A DNA stretch of 64,000 bases from Clostridia bacterium (GTDB taxonomy: Bacteria; Bacillota; Clostridia; Lutisporales; Lutisporaceae): contig JAQSYD010000001.1 in the NCBI GenBank assembly GCA_029256325.1, positions 41,888 through 105,887 of the forward strand. The letters run 5' to 3'. Numbering within the stretch: the stretch's first letter is position 1; each line of letters opens with the position of its first letter. The notes under the pieces were generated by a model. It was not told where the DNA came from, ran no database searches, and saw nothing but the letters and a program-made list of their open reading frames with translations. The translations under genes were made by a program, and so were the position numbers. Shown here one piece after another: positions 1 through 8,582 of the stretch.

Positions 1-939
1 AGTTTCAATAAAATCTGTAATGCCGCACAGACTTGATGTGCCACCGTAAAGATATATTTCATTTATATCGTTGTTTGCATTTCGTGTTTTGTAATATTGA
101 AAAATTCGCAGGATATCTTCCGTCCACCTAGAGATAATGTTTCTTGCAACTTGATTAATTGCCGTGGATTCAGAGCTTGTCCCTAATATCCTTAGATCCA
201 CTTCTGATATCTTTTTACTTTCTGCTTCCTGAAAGGAGATCCCAAAGGTATCTGCAATTGCTTCGGTTATTTCTTTTCCTCCCCAAGAAACAAGTCTGCT
301 GAATTGAAACATACCCTTTGATAATATTAAAATATTGCTATTGCTGCAGCCCAGATCAATGAGGGCAATGGTATGATCAAGATTAACAGGAATATCATTA
401 ATCTGCTGCTTCCTGCTGAAAAGCTTAGAAATTGCATTTGAATTTATATCAAGTGCTTTTGGCTCAAGCTTGATTGCTTTGATCAAAGCAATATAATCAT
501 CCGCTATTGTCTTAGGCATTGCAGCTATTAACATTCTTGACTTTTGATCCGCCTTCTCTTCCTGCACCTTATATTCAATAATATACTCATTAAGATCAAT
601 GGGTAAATATTGTTCTATTTCATATCCAATCATACTTTTCATTTCAGAGGGTTTTACGTTGGGTACATCCAATTCTCTTCTTATAATTGAAGTACTCTGT
701 ATCGTAAAAATTGCATCCTTGTATTTTATCTTATTCTTCGATAGAGCTTGTGCCAAGCTTTGTCTGAATCCCTCTGCCTTCGCTTCTTCTAAAACCAGGT
801 TTCCGTCTACCAAACTTCCCTGCGGTGTTTCCAATATCAACGCCTTATCTATATAAATACAGCCTTTATGATATTTCCCCACCGTCATTTTTGTATTAAA
901 TGTACCAATATCTATTGATATTATGTTTTTACCAGCCAA
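1..939 (-). CDS. pilM: Type IV pilus assembly protein PilM, truncated by window edge
   Basis: Actin-like cytoplasmic ATPase that helps join the pilin alignment complex to the assembly machinery. The minus-strand frame is open for 313 codons and runs off base 1. It begins with an actin-fold phosphate-1 motif (SIDIGTFNTKM) and later shows a second nucleotide-binding segment (HTIALIDLGCSNSNILIL), followed by YLYGGTSSLCG near the cut. The ORF track omits it because it is incomplete. A TTG start at 939 is preferred because GGGGTGAT lies 4 bases upstream; GTG at 948 is the alternative. The gene starts 20 bases after the pilD stop, so the two are probably co-transcribed. Missing the C-terminus; identity is inferred from the fold motifs and the pil context. 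Confidence 0.85.
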   Translation of the reverse strand, partial: MAGKNIISIDIGTFNTKMTVGKYHKGCIYIDKALILETPQGSLVDGNLVLEEAKAEGFRQSLAQALSKNKIKYKDAIFTIQSTSIIRRELDVPNVKPSEMKSMIGYEIEQYLPIDLNEYIIEYKVQEEKADQKSRMLIAAMPKTIADDYIALIKAIKLEPKALDINSNAISKLFSRKQQINDIPVNLDHTIALIDLGCSNSNILILSKGMFQFSRLVSWGGKEITEAIADTFGISFQEAESKKISEVDLRILGTSSESTAINQVARNIISRWTEDILRIFQYYKTRNANNDINEIYLYGGTSSLCGITDFIET

Positions 940-958
940 ATCTATCACCCCGGTTTCT

Positions 959-1714
959 TTAGATTAGTAAATTCTGTACATATAACTGTACCATTTGTGT
1001 ACCAAAGAACATAACAATTAATGCAGAGAAGGCAATAAATGGACCAAAGGGTATATAATCTTTCGGTCTTTTTACTTTGGCTACAATTAAAATAAGCGAA
1101 ACGACAGCTCCTATTATAAAGGATAAGAGTGATAGGATTAATACATACTTCCAGCCGAGAAATAATCCCAATACAGCCATAAGCTTGATATCGCCACCAC
1201 CCATAGCTCCATTCGTAAGCATTGCAATCATTAAGAATATTCCTCCACCGAGTACAAATCCGATAATACCGGGAAGCATATTCGCTTTTATGTCAAATAA
1301 ATTAAAAATTAAACCCGCAACCAGTCCAAATAGTATGATTTCGTCCGGTATCTCTTGTCTTTCCAGATCAACAAAAGTCACGATAATCAGCATGCATGTC
1401 AGCACAGCATATTTTATAAATTCGATACTGAGAAAAAACTTGTTAAATAATAATAAAAATACTACGGCTGTTATCAGTTCCACTACAGGATATTGAATTG
1501 ATATTTTTGCACCGCAGTATTTGCATTTGCCTCTGTTCATTACATAACCTAAAACCGGTATCAGGTCTACTGCACTTAAATTATGCTTGCAATGTGGACA
1601 GTGAGACGCAGGATATGCAATTGATTTTTTCTCAGGTATCCTATAGATGCATACATTTAAAAAGGAACCTATAGAGAGTCCAAGTATGAAAATGATTATT
1701 TGTATTGGCAGCAT
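959..1714 (-). CDS. pilD: Prepilin peptidase / N-methyltransferase (type IV leader peptidase)
   Basis: Polytopic inner-membrane aspartic protease that removes the prepilin leader and N-methylates the new N-terminus. The 251-residue protein has the cytoplasmic zinc-type Cys pairs (CPHC at about 39-42, CKYC at 64-67) and the two catalytic aspartates in VDLERQEIPD (D116) and GGGDIKL (D175), plus about eight hydrophobic segments. ATG start at 1714 with AGGGGTGAG upstream. Substrates in this window are the adjacent prepilins with GFTLIE-type cleavage sites. It lies divergent from the minor pilin operon and directly upstream of pilM. Confidence 0.95.
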   Translation of the reverse strand: MLPIQIIIFILGLSIGSFLNVCIYRIPEKKSIAYPASHCPHCKHNLSAVDLIPVLGYVMNRGKCKYCGAKISIQYPVVELITAVVFLLLFNKFFLSIEFIKYAVLTCMLIIVTFVDLERQEIPDEIILFGLVAGLIFNLFDIKANMLPGIIGFVLGGGIFLMIAMLTNGAMGGGDIKLMAVLGLFLGWKYVLILSLLSFIIGAVVSLILIVAKVKRPKDYIPFGPFIAFSALIVMFFGTQMVQLYVQNLLI

Positions 1715-1733
1715 GCACTCACCCCTTATAATG

Positions 1734-1766
1734 ATTCTCCCGTTCAGAAAGCCTAAACAGGAGAAT
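1734..1766. repeat. Inverted repeat 20 bases upstream of pilD
   Basis: ATTCTCCcGTT and AACaGGAGAAT form an 11-base dyad with one mismatch around an 11-base loop. Neither strand has a following T-run, so it is not a standard terminator. It lies in the 190-base divergent region between pilD and the minor pilin operon, and on the minus strand it would sit in the pilD leader. It could be an operator or an mRNA hairpin; the sequence does not decide. Confidence 0.5.
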
Positions 1767-1862
1767 GTCGTAATGTGTTACATCTTAATATATATATAAA
1801 TCCATCTTACTAGAAAAGAACATATTTTTCAATTAATTTGTCATATTATACCGACTTACTTA

Positions 1863-1871
1863 TGATATAAT
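1863..1871 (+). promoter_or_regulatory. Extended -10 promoter for the minor pilin operon
   Basis: TGATATAAT is a TGnTATAAT extended -10 element located 34 bases before the ATG of the first minor pilin. No good -35 is present at the 17-base position, which is common for extended -10 promoters. Inferred from position and consensus only. Confidence 0.5.
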
Positions 1872-1904
1872 TATAGACAAATCGATTCGTAAGGGGTTTT
1901 AGAG

Positions 1905-2321
1905 ATGATCTTTAAGAAGAATAAGGGTTTTACTTTAATAGAGGTCATTATATCAATTGCTATTATTGCTGTCATTGGGGTTATTCTTACAAATTTTGTT
2001 TCAACCACAATCAAAGCAAGAAATATCAGTATTGAACGACTGCAGCTATTAGCTTCATGTACCAGCTATATGAATGAAATAAAATCAATGCAAGAAAGCT
2101 TTTCAAGCGTTTCTGATATAGAAGACCTGCTTGAAGCTATGGATTTTGAAAAAGGAACAACGGTCTTTAAAAAAGTAGAAAATACAAACATCAATATTAA
2201 GATAACCATCAATCGAAATATGGACGTGCCAGGACTATATGAAATTATGGTAGTTGGTACATCACCTAATGTAAATGATATTTCTATTTCTTCTGTTATA
2301 AAAGGAGGCGGTTTGGATTGA
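1905..2321 (+). CDS. Minor pilin, prepilin-type N-terminal methylation domain (PilV-like)
   Basis: Small exported pilin-like subunit of 138 residues. It begins MIFKKNKGFTLIEVIISIAII, with a class III signal (short basic leader, cut between G and F, then glutamate at mature position 5 and a hydrophobic helix). The remainder is a small globular region without recognisable motifs. AAGGGG lies 8 bases before the ATG. First gene of a three-gene plus-strand operon; it overlaps the next start in a TGATG arrangement. Probably a minor pilin that primes or caps the pilus; PilV-type assignment is by size and position only. Confidence 0.8.
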   Translation: MIFKKNKGFTLIEVIISIAIIAVIGVILTNFVSTTIKARNISIERLQLLASCTSYMNEIKSMQESFSSVSDIEDLLEAMDFEKGTTVFKKVENTNINIKITINRNMDVPGLYEIMVVGTSPNVNDISISSVIKGGGLD

Positions 2322-3448
2322 TGAAAAGAAAACCTTTCAATACAAAAGGCCTGACATTAATAGAATTAATATTAACGTTAGCTTTATTTGGATTGATTAC
2401 TATGATTGTATATCCCATGCTGGGCTTCACTTATAGAACAACAAATATACAATTAAAGGAATCGAATCAGAGAAATGAGGTAAGAGTAGTTTCAAACCAC
2501 CTAAAGAATGATATTGAATATTCAAATGCTATTGACGTTGTTGATCCCAATACACTTGAAATTATCAACAGCAAGGGTGAACAGATCTCTTACTATATGA
2601 AAGACAATGGCGGTCCCGACAGCTATTTAGTAAGAGAAAGTGATACAACTACAGCGTTTAAAGACATCACCGGCATTGAATTTGAACTATTGAATAATCA
2701 TCTTGTTGATGCCAAACTTTTTACCGATGTAGCCAACGGTAAGTTTACAGCATTTAAAATATACCGGTGGAATATGAAAATAGAAAATCCAAATAGCCCC
2801 ATAGATCTAAAAGAATATATTATATCCAACAGTGTTTTTGTATTTGTAAATCAAATTGAAGTTTTCGGCACCCCCTATATCTATGGTGATAATGCCACTG
2901 CAATTTTTAGAAATGGCTTAGAAATTACCGGAGGCGAAATTAGCAATAGTTACATATATGTTGACGGTGATGTTTCGCTGAAAGGAAATGCCACTTTGGG
3001 TAATTCAGACGAAACAAGTATGATCTATGTTTCCGGTGAGATTAAAGGCAGCGGTAATACAAATATATATGGTGAGGTTCTAACCGGTGAAGAATTTGAG
3101 TTTCCGAAAATTAAAATACCACCTTTGAAGGCTACCAGTTGGTATATAGAAAATGGATATTCCCCAAATACAGAGCCGACAGATAGCATGAAATTTTTCG
3201 GAGATAATATTATTATTGATGAGGATGCCTCTGATGTGATCATCGTCAGCAATTCAACCAATAAGGACGAGGTTAGTATCAGAATTAGAAATAAAATAGA
3301 TGTAAGCGGAATTTTATTTGCACCGGGAAGCATCGTAGAAATCGATGATGCCACTTTCAGAGGCTTAATCATCGCCAAAAGTGTGCACCTGAAAAATAAG
3401 GCAGACGTAACCTTTGAAATGGTAGAAATGGACGATCTTCCATTTTAG
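2321..3448 (+). CDS. Minor pilin-like protein with C-terminal beta-repeat domain (PilW-like)
   Basis: A 375-residue protein with a prepilin signal (KGLTLIELILTLALFG) followed by a PilW/PilV-like stalk. From about residue 185 the sequence changes to short glycine- and asparagine-rich beta-strand repeats (ITGGEISNSYIYVDGD, MIYVSGEIKGSGNTNIYGEV), reminiscent of polymer-forming bactofilin or beta-helix folds. A second such patch lies near the C-terminus (IDVSGILFAPGSIVEI). It is much longer than a usual minor pilin. ATG at 2321 overlaps the previous stop; TTG at 2318 is an alternative with slightly better spacing from AAAGGAGG. Probably a surface-exposed or tip subunit, by inference. Confidence 0.75.
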   Translation: MKRKPFNTKGLTLIELILTLALFGLITMIVYPMLGFTYRTTNIQLKESNQRNEVRVVSNHLKNDIEYSNAIDVVDPNTLEIINSKGEQISYYMKDNGGPDSYLVRESDTTTAFKDITGIEFELLNNHLVDAKLFTDVANGKFTAFKIYRWNMKIENPNSPIDLKEYIISNSVFVFVNQIEVFGTPYIYGDNATAIFRNGLEITGGEISNSYIYVDGDVSLKGNATLGNSDETSMIYVSGEIKGSGNTNIYGEVLTGEEFEFPKIKIPPLKATSWYIENGYSPNTEPTDSMKFFGDNIIIDEDASDVIIVSNSTNKDEVSIRIRNKIDVSGILFAPGSIVEIDDATFRGLIIAKSVHLKNKADVTFEMVEMDDLPF

Positions 3449-3471
3449 CATGAAACTTTGTGAGGTGTTCT

Positions 3472-3873
3472 ATGAAGTATCTTAGGAATAATAAAGGCGG
3501 AACTTTGATGATAACAATCATCCTATTAATGATTGTTACAGTTTTAGGCGCAGCAATGTTATTTTCTGTTGTCAGGGAGCTGCAAATCAATCGAGCGTTA
3601 GAAGACAGGACCATTGCCAGATATTTAGCGCAGTCAGGCATAGACCATGCATTGTATGTGGTTGAGACTGAATATGAATCACTGGAATTTCCTTATGTGA
3701 AAGAGGTTGTATTGATCAATGACAGCAGAATATATAAATTTGTTATAGATGAAGATGAATCGGATATTACCATACGCTCTACCGGTACAGTCGAAATCGA
3801 TGGGAAGATGAAAAGAAAAGTAACAATGGATGCAACTATACAAGAAGATGGACAAGTCATTATTGAGGAATAG
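3472..3873 (+). CDS. Minor pilin PilX-like protein
   Basis: A 133-residue protein with a basic N-terminus (MKYLRNNKGG), a hydrophobic helix (TLMITIILLMIVTVLGAAML) and then the heptad-like RELQINRALEDRTIARYLAQSGIDHAL, which matches the AR-AE-GI-A pattern of PilX/GspK-type minor pilins. It lacks the usual FTLIE motif (GGTLM instead), as is often true in this family. The ATG at 3472 is chosen over the listed GTG at 3460 because GAGGTG lies 4-9 bases upstream of it. Last gene of the minor pilin operon and followed by a terminator. Confidence 0.7.
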   Translation: MKYLRNNKGGTLMITIILLMIVTVLGAAMLFSVVRELQINRALEDRTIARYLAQSGIDHALYVVETEYESLEFPYVKEVVLINDSRIYKFVIDEDESDITIRSTGTVEIDGKMKRKVTMDATIQEDGQVIIEE

Positions 3874-3877
3874 TTTG

Positions 3878-3905
3878 ATGCTTTCGAATGAGAGCATTTT
3901 TTATT
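3878..3905 (+). terminator. Rho-independent terminator of the minor pilin operon
   Basis: ATGCTTTC and GAGAGCAT pair (one G-U) around a GAAT loop and are followed by TTTTTTATTATT, five bases after the stop of the third minor pilin. Confidence 0.75.
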
Positions 3906-3910
3906 ATTGG

Positions 3911-3945
3911 AAAGAAAAAATAGTCAATCACTAAGATTGACTATT
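3911..3945 (-). terminator. Rho-independent terminator after pilA
   Basis: AATAGTCAATC and GATTGACTATT are a perfect 11-bp stem with a 5-base loop; read on the minus strand they are followed by a T-rich tract. It ends the pilB-pilT-pilC-pilA transcript just beyond the pilA stop. Confidence 0.85.
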
Positions 3946-3963
3946 AAGTATATCGAATTCAAG

Positions 3964-4347
3964 TTAAGGTACATATGTTACATCTGTAATTCTATTTGAA
4001 TTAATAACAAATCTAAAATTACCCAAATCATTAGCTGTAATTGTAGTACTTGTTGGAAGCAAGTCTTTTCCAATTAAATATGTTACCACAGCGTTTATTT
4101 GTGCTTGAGTAGGTGTAAGATTACCATTTGCTGCTGTTAAAGTAGGATAATCTCCTGTACTTGCAAAATCAACTTGAATAGCATTCTGTAGAAGTTTTGC
4201 GTTTGCCTCATCAGCTCTTGCCTCAGCATTATCAGAAAACCCGCTAAATTTTGGTAATGCAATTGCAGAAATGATTCCAATGATTGCTATAACCAAAATT
4301 AACTCAATGAGTGTAAAGCCCTTCTTATTTTTCAACATTTTTCTCAT
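3964..4347 (-). CDS. pilA: Major type IV pilin
   Basis: Structural subunit of the type IV pilus, 127 residues. Class III signal MRKMLKNKKG/FTLIELILVIAIIGIISAIALPKF with glutamate at mature position 5, the long N-terminal helix, and a small soluble head (ASTGDYPTLTAANGNLTP). The GGGGGGTG ribosome site before the ATG is very strong, fitting a highly expressed subunit. There are no cysteines in the head, so the usual disulfide loop is absent, as in many Gram-positive pilins. It follows pilC by 36 bases and ends in a strong terminator. Confidence 0.93.
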   Translation of the reverse strand: MRKMLKNKKGFTLIELILVIAIIGIISAIALPKFSGFSDNAEARADEANAKLLQNAIQVDFASTGDYPTLTAANGNLTPTQAQINAVVTYLIGKDLLPTSTTITANDLGNFRFVINSNRITDVTYVP

Positions 4348-4383
4348 ATTTTCACCCCCCTTAAATTGATATTATATCATAAG

Positions 4384-5595
4384 TTATATTGAAATAGTAC
4401 TCATCATGTCGAATAATGGCAAAATTATAGATGCGACAATGGAGCCTATTACAAAAACCATGATAACAAGCATGAGTGGTTCAACCAGCTTCGTCATTGC
4501 CTCCAGGGCAGTTTCAGCCTCATCATCGTAGTAATTGGCGGTCTTATCCAGTATTTCATCTATAGAACCTGATTCCTCCCCTATGGTCAGCATGGAAATA
4601 AACATTGGAGGAAACAGATTCATCTTTTTAATGGGTACTGATAAAAGCACCCCTCTTTTCACATCTTCTTTGGCTTTGTTCAAACCCTCTTCTACCACCT
4701 TGTTGTTGACAATCTTTCCTACGATATCCAGTGCTTGAAGTAAAGGCAGACCACTGGACAGCAATGTGGAAAGCGTTCTGGAAAATCTAGAGGTTATAAT
4801 CTTTTGATTTAATCCTTTTATAATAGGAATTTTAAACTTTAAACCATCTAAAATGTATTTAACCTTAGGAAATCTCACAAGTGCAGTAACTAGTGCAATA
4901 AATCCAACAGCCATGCCTGCAGCCAAATACCAATAATTTGTTAGAAATGCGCTTACAGCCAATAGTATCCTTGTTGGCAAAGGAAGTGCTATGCCGCTGC
5001 TTTCAAACATGCCGGTAAAACTAGGTAAAACAAATATAAGCAGGAATATGACCACGACCACTGCGACAATTGCCAGTATGATTGGGTAAACCATAGCATT
5101 TTTGACTTTATTGATGATTTTGGATTCTTTCTCGTAGTGAACTGCCATTCTGTTGAGTATCACATCCAGATTACCGCTGGCTTCACCAGCCACCACCATA
5201 TTGATCAGCAGTTCGGGAAAAACATCGCTATATTTTTGCATTGCTTCTGATAGCGTCAAACCCTGCTGCACCTTTTCGTATACTTGGCTGATGGCAGCCT
5301 TAAAGCTTTTGCTTTCTGTTTGCTGTCTTAAAATATCCAGACAGGATATTAGGCTTACCCCAGCCTGCAGCATGGTATGAAACTGTCGGCAGAATACTGC
5401 AATATTTTTGACAGATACTTTAGTAAAAAGCTTATTCAGTTCGATTTCCTTGCTTGTGCTCTGCTCTTTTATTTGAATCGGAAAATGATGATTCTGTCTT
5501 AACATGACCAGTACATCATCCTTAGAATTTGCTTCATATACGCCTTTTACGGTATTGCCTTCCGGCGCTATCGCTTTATATTTGTATCTGGCCAT
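4384..5595 (-). CDS. pilC: Type IV pilus inner-membrane platform protein PilC
   Basis: Polytopic membrane protein that couples the PilB/PilT motor ATPases to pilin insertion. The 403-residue length is normal. It has an N-terminal cytoplasmic segment (YKYKAIAPEGNTVKGVYEA), two T2SSF repeats, each with the FxRxxxTMLxxGV / FSRTLSTLLSSGL and GEASG / GEESG signatures, and hydrophobic helices near 170-195, 220-240 and at the C-terminus. Lies between pilT and pilA in the minus-strand operon. Confidence 0.93.
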   Translation of the reverse strand: MARYKYKAIAPEGNTVKGVYEANSKDDVLVMLRQNHHFPIQIKEQSTSKEIELNKLFTKVSVKNIAVFCRQFHTMLQAGVSLISCLDILRQQTESKSFKAAISQVYEKVQQGLTLSEAMQKYSDVFPELLINMVVAGEASGNLDVILNRMAVHYEKESKIINKVKNAMVYPIILAIVAVVVVIFLLIFVLPSFTGMFESSGIALPLPTRILLAVSAFLTNYWYLAAGMAVGFIALVTALVRFPKVKYILDGLKFKIPIIKGLNQKIITSRFSRTLSTLLSSGLPLLQALDIVGKIVNNKVVEEGLNKAKEDVKRGVLLSVPIKKMNLFPPMFISMLTIGEESGSIDEILDKTANYYDDEAETALEAMTKLVEPLMLVIMVFVIGSIVASIILPLFDMMSTISI

Positions 5596-5632
5596 AAATT
5601 CACATCCTGTATGAAATATTAATATTAATTAT

Positions 5633-6691
5633 TTAGCTTCCCCCCATAAACCTTTCCAGCATTTCTCTGTCAACGCTGTTCTCCAGGGCGGTTTGTCTGC
5701 TGATTTGAAGCTGCTTGCACAGCTGGCTCAAGGAATAATCCATACTCTGCATCCCAAGCTTGCTGCCAGTTTGAATCATGTTTTGTATTTGAAAGGATTT
5801 ACCCTCTCTAATCAAGTTCTTAACGGCGGTATTGGCAATCATGATTTCATGAGCCGCAACTCTTCTGTTTCCCTCAACAGTGGGCGTGAGCTGCTGTGAT
5901 ATGATAGCTTCCAATACGGATGCCAGTTGTACTCTGATCTGCTCCTGTTGATGCGGTGGAAATACATCTATTACCCTATCGATGGTCTTGGCTGCACCAA
6001 TGGTGTGAAGCGTTGATAAAACCAAATGTCCAGTTTCAGCTGCTGTTAGGGCAATGCTTATTGTTTCAAGGTCTCGCATTTCACCCACTAAGACGACATC
6101 CGGATCTTGTCTTAATGCTGCCCGCAAAGCATTCCCAAAGCTTTGTGTGTCATTACCGATTTCTCTTTGATTTATTATGCTTTGATTGTGCTTATGCAGG
6201 TACTCGATTGGATCCTCCAGTGTCAATATATGACACTGCCTATTCTTATTAATGAAATCAAGCATAGAGGCAAGTGTCGTTGTCTTCCCGCTGCCAGTAG
6301 GACCTGTAACAAGAATCAAACCCCTTTGCTTCATGGCAAGATCCTTCAGTATAGGAGGCAGTCCCAGCTCTTCCATAGAAGGAATTCTTGAGGAAATCAT
6401 CCTTATGGCCATTGCATAGCTCTCTCTTTGCTTATAGGCATTTACTCTGAAACGACCGGAAATTGAGCTTGTATATGCAAAGTCCAATTCTCCCAAGCAG
6501 TTAAGATGAGCCAGCTGATTGGCTGTAAGAAACTGCTCTGTAAGAGCCTTGGTATCATCACAGCTTAATATCTCCTCACCTATTCTATGAAGCTTGCCGT
6601 TTATACGCATTGTAGGCCAGGTACCTGCAGTTAAATGCAAATCTGAAGCCTTTTGTAAAACGGCTTTATCTAGCAGTTCAAATATATTCAT
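5633..6691 (-). CDS. pilT: Twitching motility retraction ATPase PilT
   Basis: Hexameric secretion-type ATPase that depolymerises the pilus. 352 residues with Walker A GPTGSGKTTT, an Asp box (TLEDPIEYLH), Walker B-like DPDVVLVGEMRD and the His box HLVLSTLHT. It lacks the tetracysteine zinc insert that PilB has and has the shorter PilT length. It lies 11 bases after pilB and 37 bases before pilC, so it is part of one operon. Presence of both PilB and PilT predicts dynamic pili. Confidence 0.94.
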   Translation of the reverse strand: MNIFELLDKAVLQKASDLHLTAGTWPTMRINGKLHRIGEEILSCDDTKALTEQFLTANQLAHLNCLGELDFAYTSSISGRFRVNAYKQRESYAMAIRMISSRIPSMEELGLPPILKDLAMKQRGLILVTGPTGSGKTTTLASMLDFINKNRQCHILTLEDPIEYLHKHNQSIINQREIGNDTQSFGNALRAALRQDPDVVLVGEMRDLETISIALTAAETGHLVLSTLHTIGAAKTIDRVIDVFPPHQQEQIRVQLASVLEAIISQQLTPTVEGNRRVAAHEIMIANTAVKNLIREGKSFQIQNMIQTGSKLGMQSMDYSLSQLCKQLQISRQTALENSVDREMLERFMGGS

Positions 6692-6702
6692 CCATACACC
6701 AC

Positions 6703-8379
6703 CTAATCCAAGCTGTAAGTCACTCTAATCATTTCTTCTACTGTTGTAACCCCTGACAAAACAAGCTTCTTACAGCTTTCTCTCAATGTTACAGTACCGT
6801 TTGCTGCTGCTGCTGATCTTATATCGTCAATACTCGCTTTTTTATCTATCAAAACTCTAATATCCTTATTCACAGGCATGACTTCATGTATGGCTGTTCT
6901 TCCTTTGTAACCGGAGCCATTGCATACACTGCAGCCTCTACCCTTGTAAATCACTGCATGGTCCTCATTTAATATCTGTTTTTCAAAGCTGTCTGCTTCA
7001 TAGGTGGACTTGCAGTGGTTGCATATTTTGCGAACCAGTCTTTGCGCCACTACACCTACGACCGATGAAGAAACCAAATAAGGCTCAATGCCCATATCTA
7101 CCAGTCTGGTAACCGTTGAGGAGGCATCATTTGTATGCATGGTACTCAACACCAGATGCCCCGTAATAGATGCTCTCACAGCGATTTGAGCTGTTTCTGC
7201 ATCCCTTATTTCACCCACCATGATGATATCAGGATCCTGTCTTAATATGGAACGAAGTCCATTGGCAAAGGTCATTCCTGCCTTGGGGTTTACCTGAACT
7301 TGGTTGATGCCCTCCAAGCGATATTCAACAGGATCTTCTATGGTAATGATGTTGGTTCTTACATGATTCAGTTCCTTCAATAATGCGTACAATGTCGTGC
7401 TCTTACCACTGCCGGTAGGACCTGTAACCAGAATGATTCCATTGGGGTTCTTAATAAGCTTGTCCAAAAGCTCAAGATTGCTTTGGCTAAATCCAAGTTG
7501 AGTTTTTGTTGCAAGAAAATTCTCTCTATCTAATAAGCGTATTACTACCTTCTCGCCAAAAACAGTAGGAATGGAGGAAATACGCATGTCAATTTCCCTG
7601 CCGTCTACCTGCAGTTCAATTCGTCCGTCTTGCGGCAGTCTTTTTTCAGCTATATCCATCTTAGCCATGATCTTAATTCTGGTTACGATAGCTGAATGTG
7701 CTGATTTTTCTGGAGTCATAACCTCTTGCAAATCACCATCGATTCTGAATCTGATTCGTATATTGTTTTCTGCCGGTTCTATATGAATATCGCTGGCTTT
7801 TTGCTTAACCGCTTGACTTATAATTGAATTAATCAGCCTTACAACTGGAGCATTTTCTGTTTCACTCATGCTATCTTCTAAAAGCTCTGTTATAACACCG
7901 GTATCATACTGTCGTTTAAATTCCTCTATGGCCTTTTCAGCTCTCTGCTTTCCGTAATATCTCTCAATCGCATTTATGATAGCCATGCGACTGGAAGTCA
8001 CTGGCTCTACGTCAAGTCCGGTTGCTATGCTGACGTCATCTCTTGCAAAAATATTCAGAGGATCTGTCATAGCCACAATAAGTCTATTATTTTCCTTCTT
8101 TACGGGTATTAACGTATGCCTTCTTGCAAGACTTTCGTTAATTAACTTAGGGATTTCGGGATCTATATAAATTTTGCTGATATCAGTATAAGCAATGCCT
8201 AATTGCAGCTCTAAAGCCTTTATCATGTCGGCTTCTGAAATGATGGCATCATCAATAAGCATTTCCCCCAGCTTCTTACCTGTGGCCTTTTGCTTATTCA
8301 AAGCCTCCTTCAACTGCTCCATTGTTAGAAGACCGGCATCAACCAGTATGTCTCCCAATCTTTTATTTCTATTTAACAT
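6703..8379 (-). CDS. pilB: Type IV pilus extension ATPase PilB
   Basis: Hexameric ATPase that powers pilus polymerisation. 558 residues: an N-terminal MshEN-type region (GEMLIDDAIISEADMIKALE) of the kind that binds cyclic di-GMP in some homologues, then Walker A GPTGSGKSTT, Walker B DPDIIMVGEIRD, HLVLSTMHT, and a tetracysteine zinc site (CNHC and CSVC). First gene of the minus-strand pil operon; about 200 bases upstream lie beyond the yqeG terminator and should hold the promoter, but I see no convincing -35/-10 pair or riboswitch there. Confidence 0.94.
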   Translation of the reverse strand: MLNRNKRLGDILVDAGLLTMEQLKEALNKQKATGKKLGEMLIDDAIISEADMIKALELQLGIAYTDISKIYIDPEIPKLINESLARRHTLIPVKKENNRLIVAMTDPLNIFARDDVSIATGLDVEPVTSSRMAIINAIERYYGKQRAEKAIEEFKRQYDTGVITELLEDSMSETENAPVVRLINSIISQAVKQKASDIHIEPAENNIRIRFRIDGDLQEVMTPEKSAHSAIVTRIKIMAKMDIAEKRLPQDGRIELQVDGREIDMRISSIPTVFGEKVVIRLLDRENFLATKTQLGFSQSNLELLDKLIKNPNGIILVTGPTGSGKSTTLYALLKELNHVRTNIITIEDPVEYRLEGINQVQVNPKAGMTFANGLRSILRQDPDIIMVGEIRDAETAQIAVRASITGHLVLSTMHTNDASSTVTRLVDMGIEPYLVSSSVVGVVAQRLVRKICNHCKSTYEADSFEKQILNEDHAVIYKGRGCSVCNGSGYKGRTAIHEVMPVNKDIRVLIDKKASIDDIRSAAAANGTVTLRESCKKLVLSGVTTVEEMIRVTYSLD

Positions 8380-8539
8380 ATCTACACCCTTACCATATCA
8401 TTAAATTTATGATCTATTGGAATACCTTTATTGACTAATTATTTTATTTCATAAAATCGTTAATTTTATATAATTCTCTTTATATTGCTTTATTCCTGCT
8501 AAATCGACAGACTTTTAGAAAAATATAAAAACCCTGTAG

Positions 8540-8582
8540 AAAAAAGAATAAAGCTGACAAAATCAGATGTCTTGTCAGCTTT
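8540..8582 (-). terminator. Rho-independent terminator overlapping the yqeG stop
   Basis: AAGCTGACAA and TTGTCAGCTT form a 10-bp stem with an 11-base loop; the minus strand continues TTATTCTTTTTTCT. Confidence 0.85.

Noticed and set aside
599-856. Plus-strand ORF of 85 aa in the ORF track
   Set aside because: It is the antisense of pilM, whose minus-strand frame has clear actin-fold motifs. No ribosome site or family features.
3025-3641. Minus-strand ORFs of 117 and 90 aa over the minor pilin genes
   Set aside because: Shadows of the plus-strand pilin genes, which carry class III signals and overlap as an operon.
8380-8550. Possible cyclic di-GMP riboswitch upstream of pilB
   Set aside because: Such riboswitches occur before clostridial pilus genes, but I find no GCAAAGGGCAAA/GGACGCAAAG-like core or terminator stem here.
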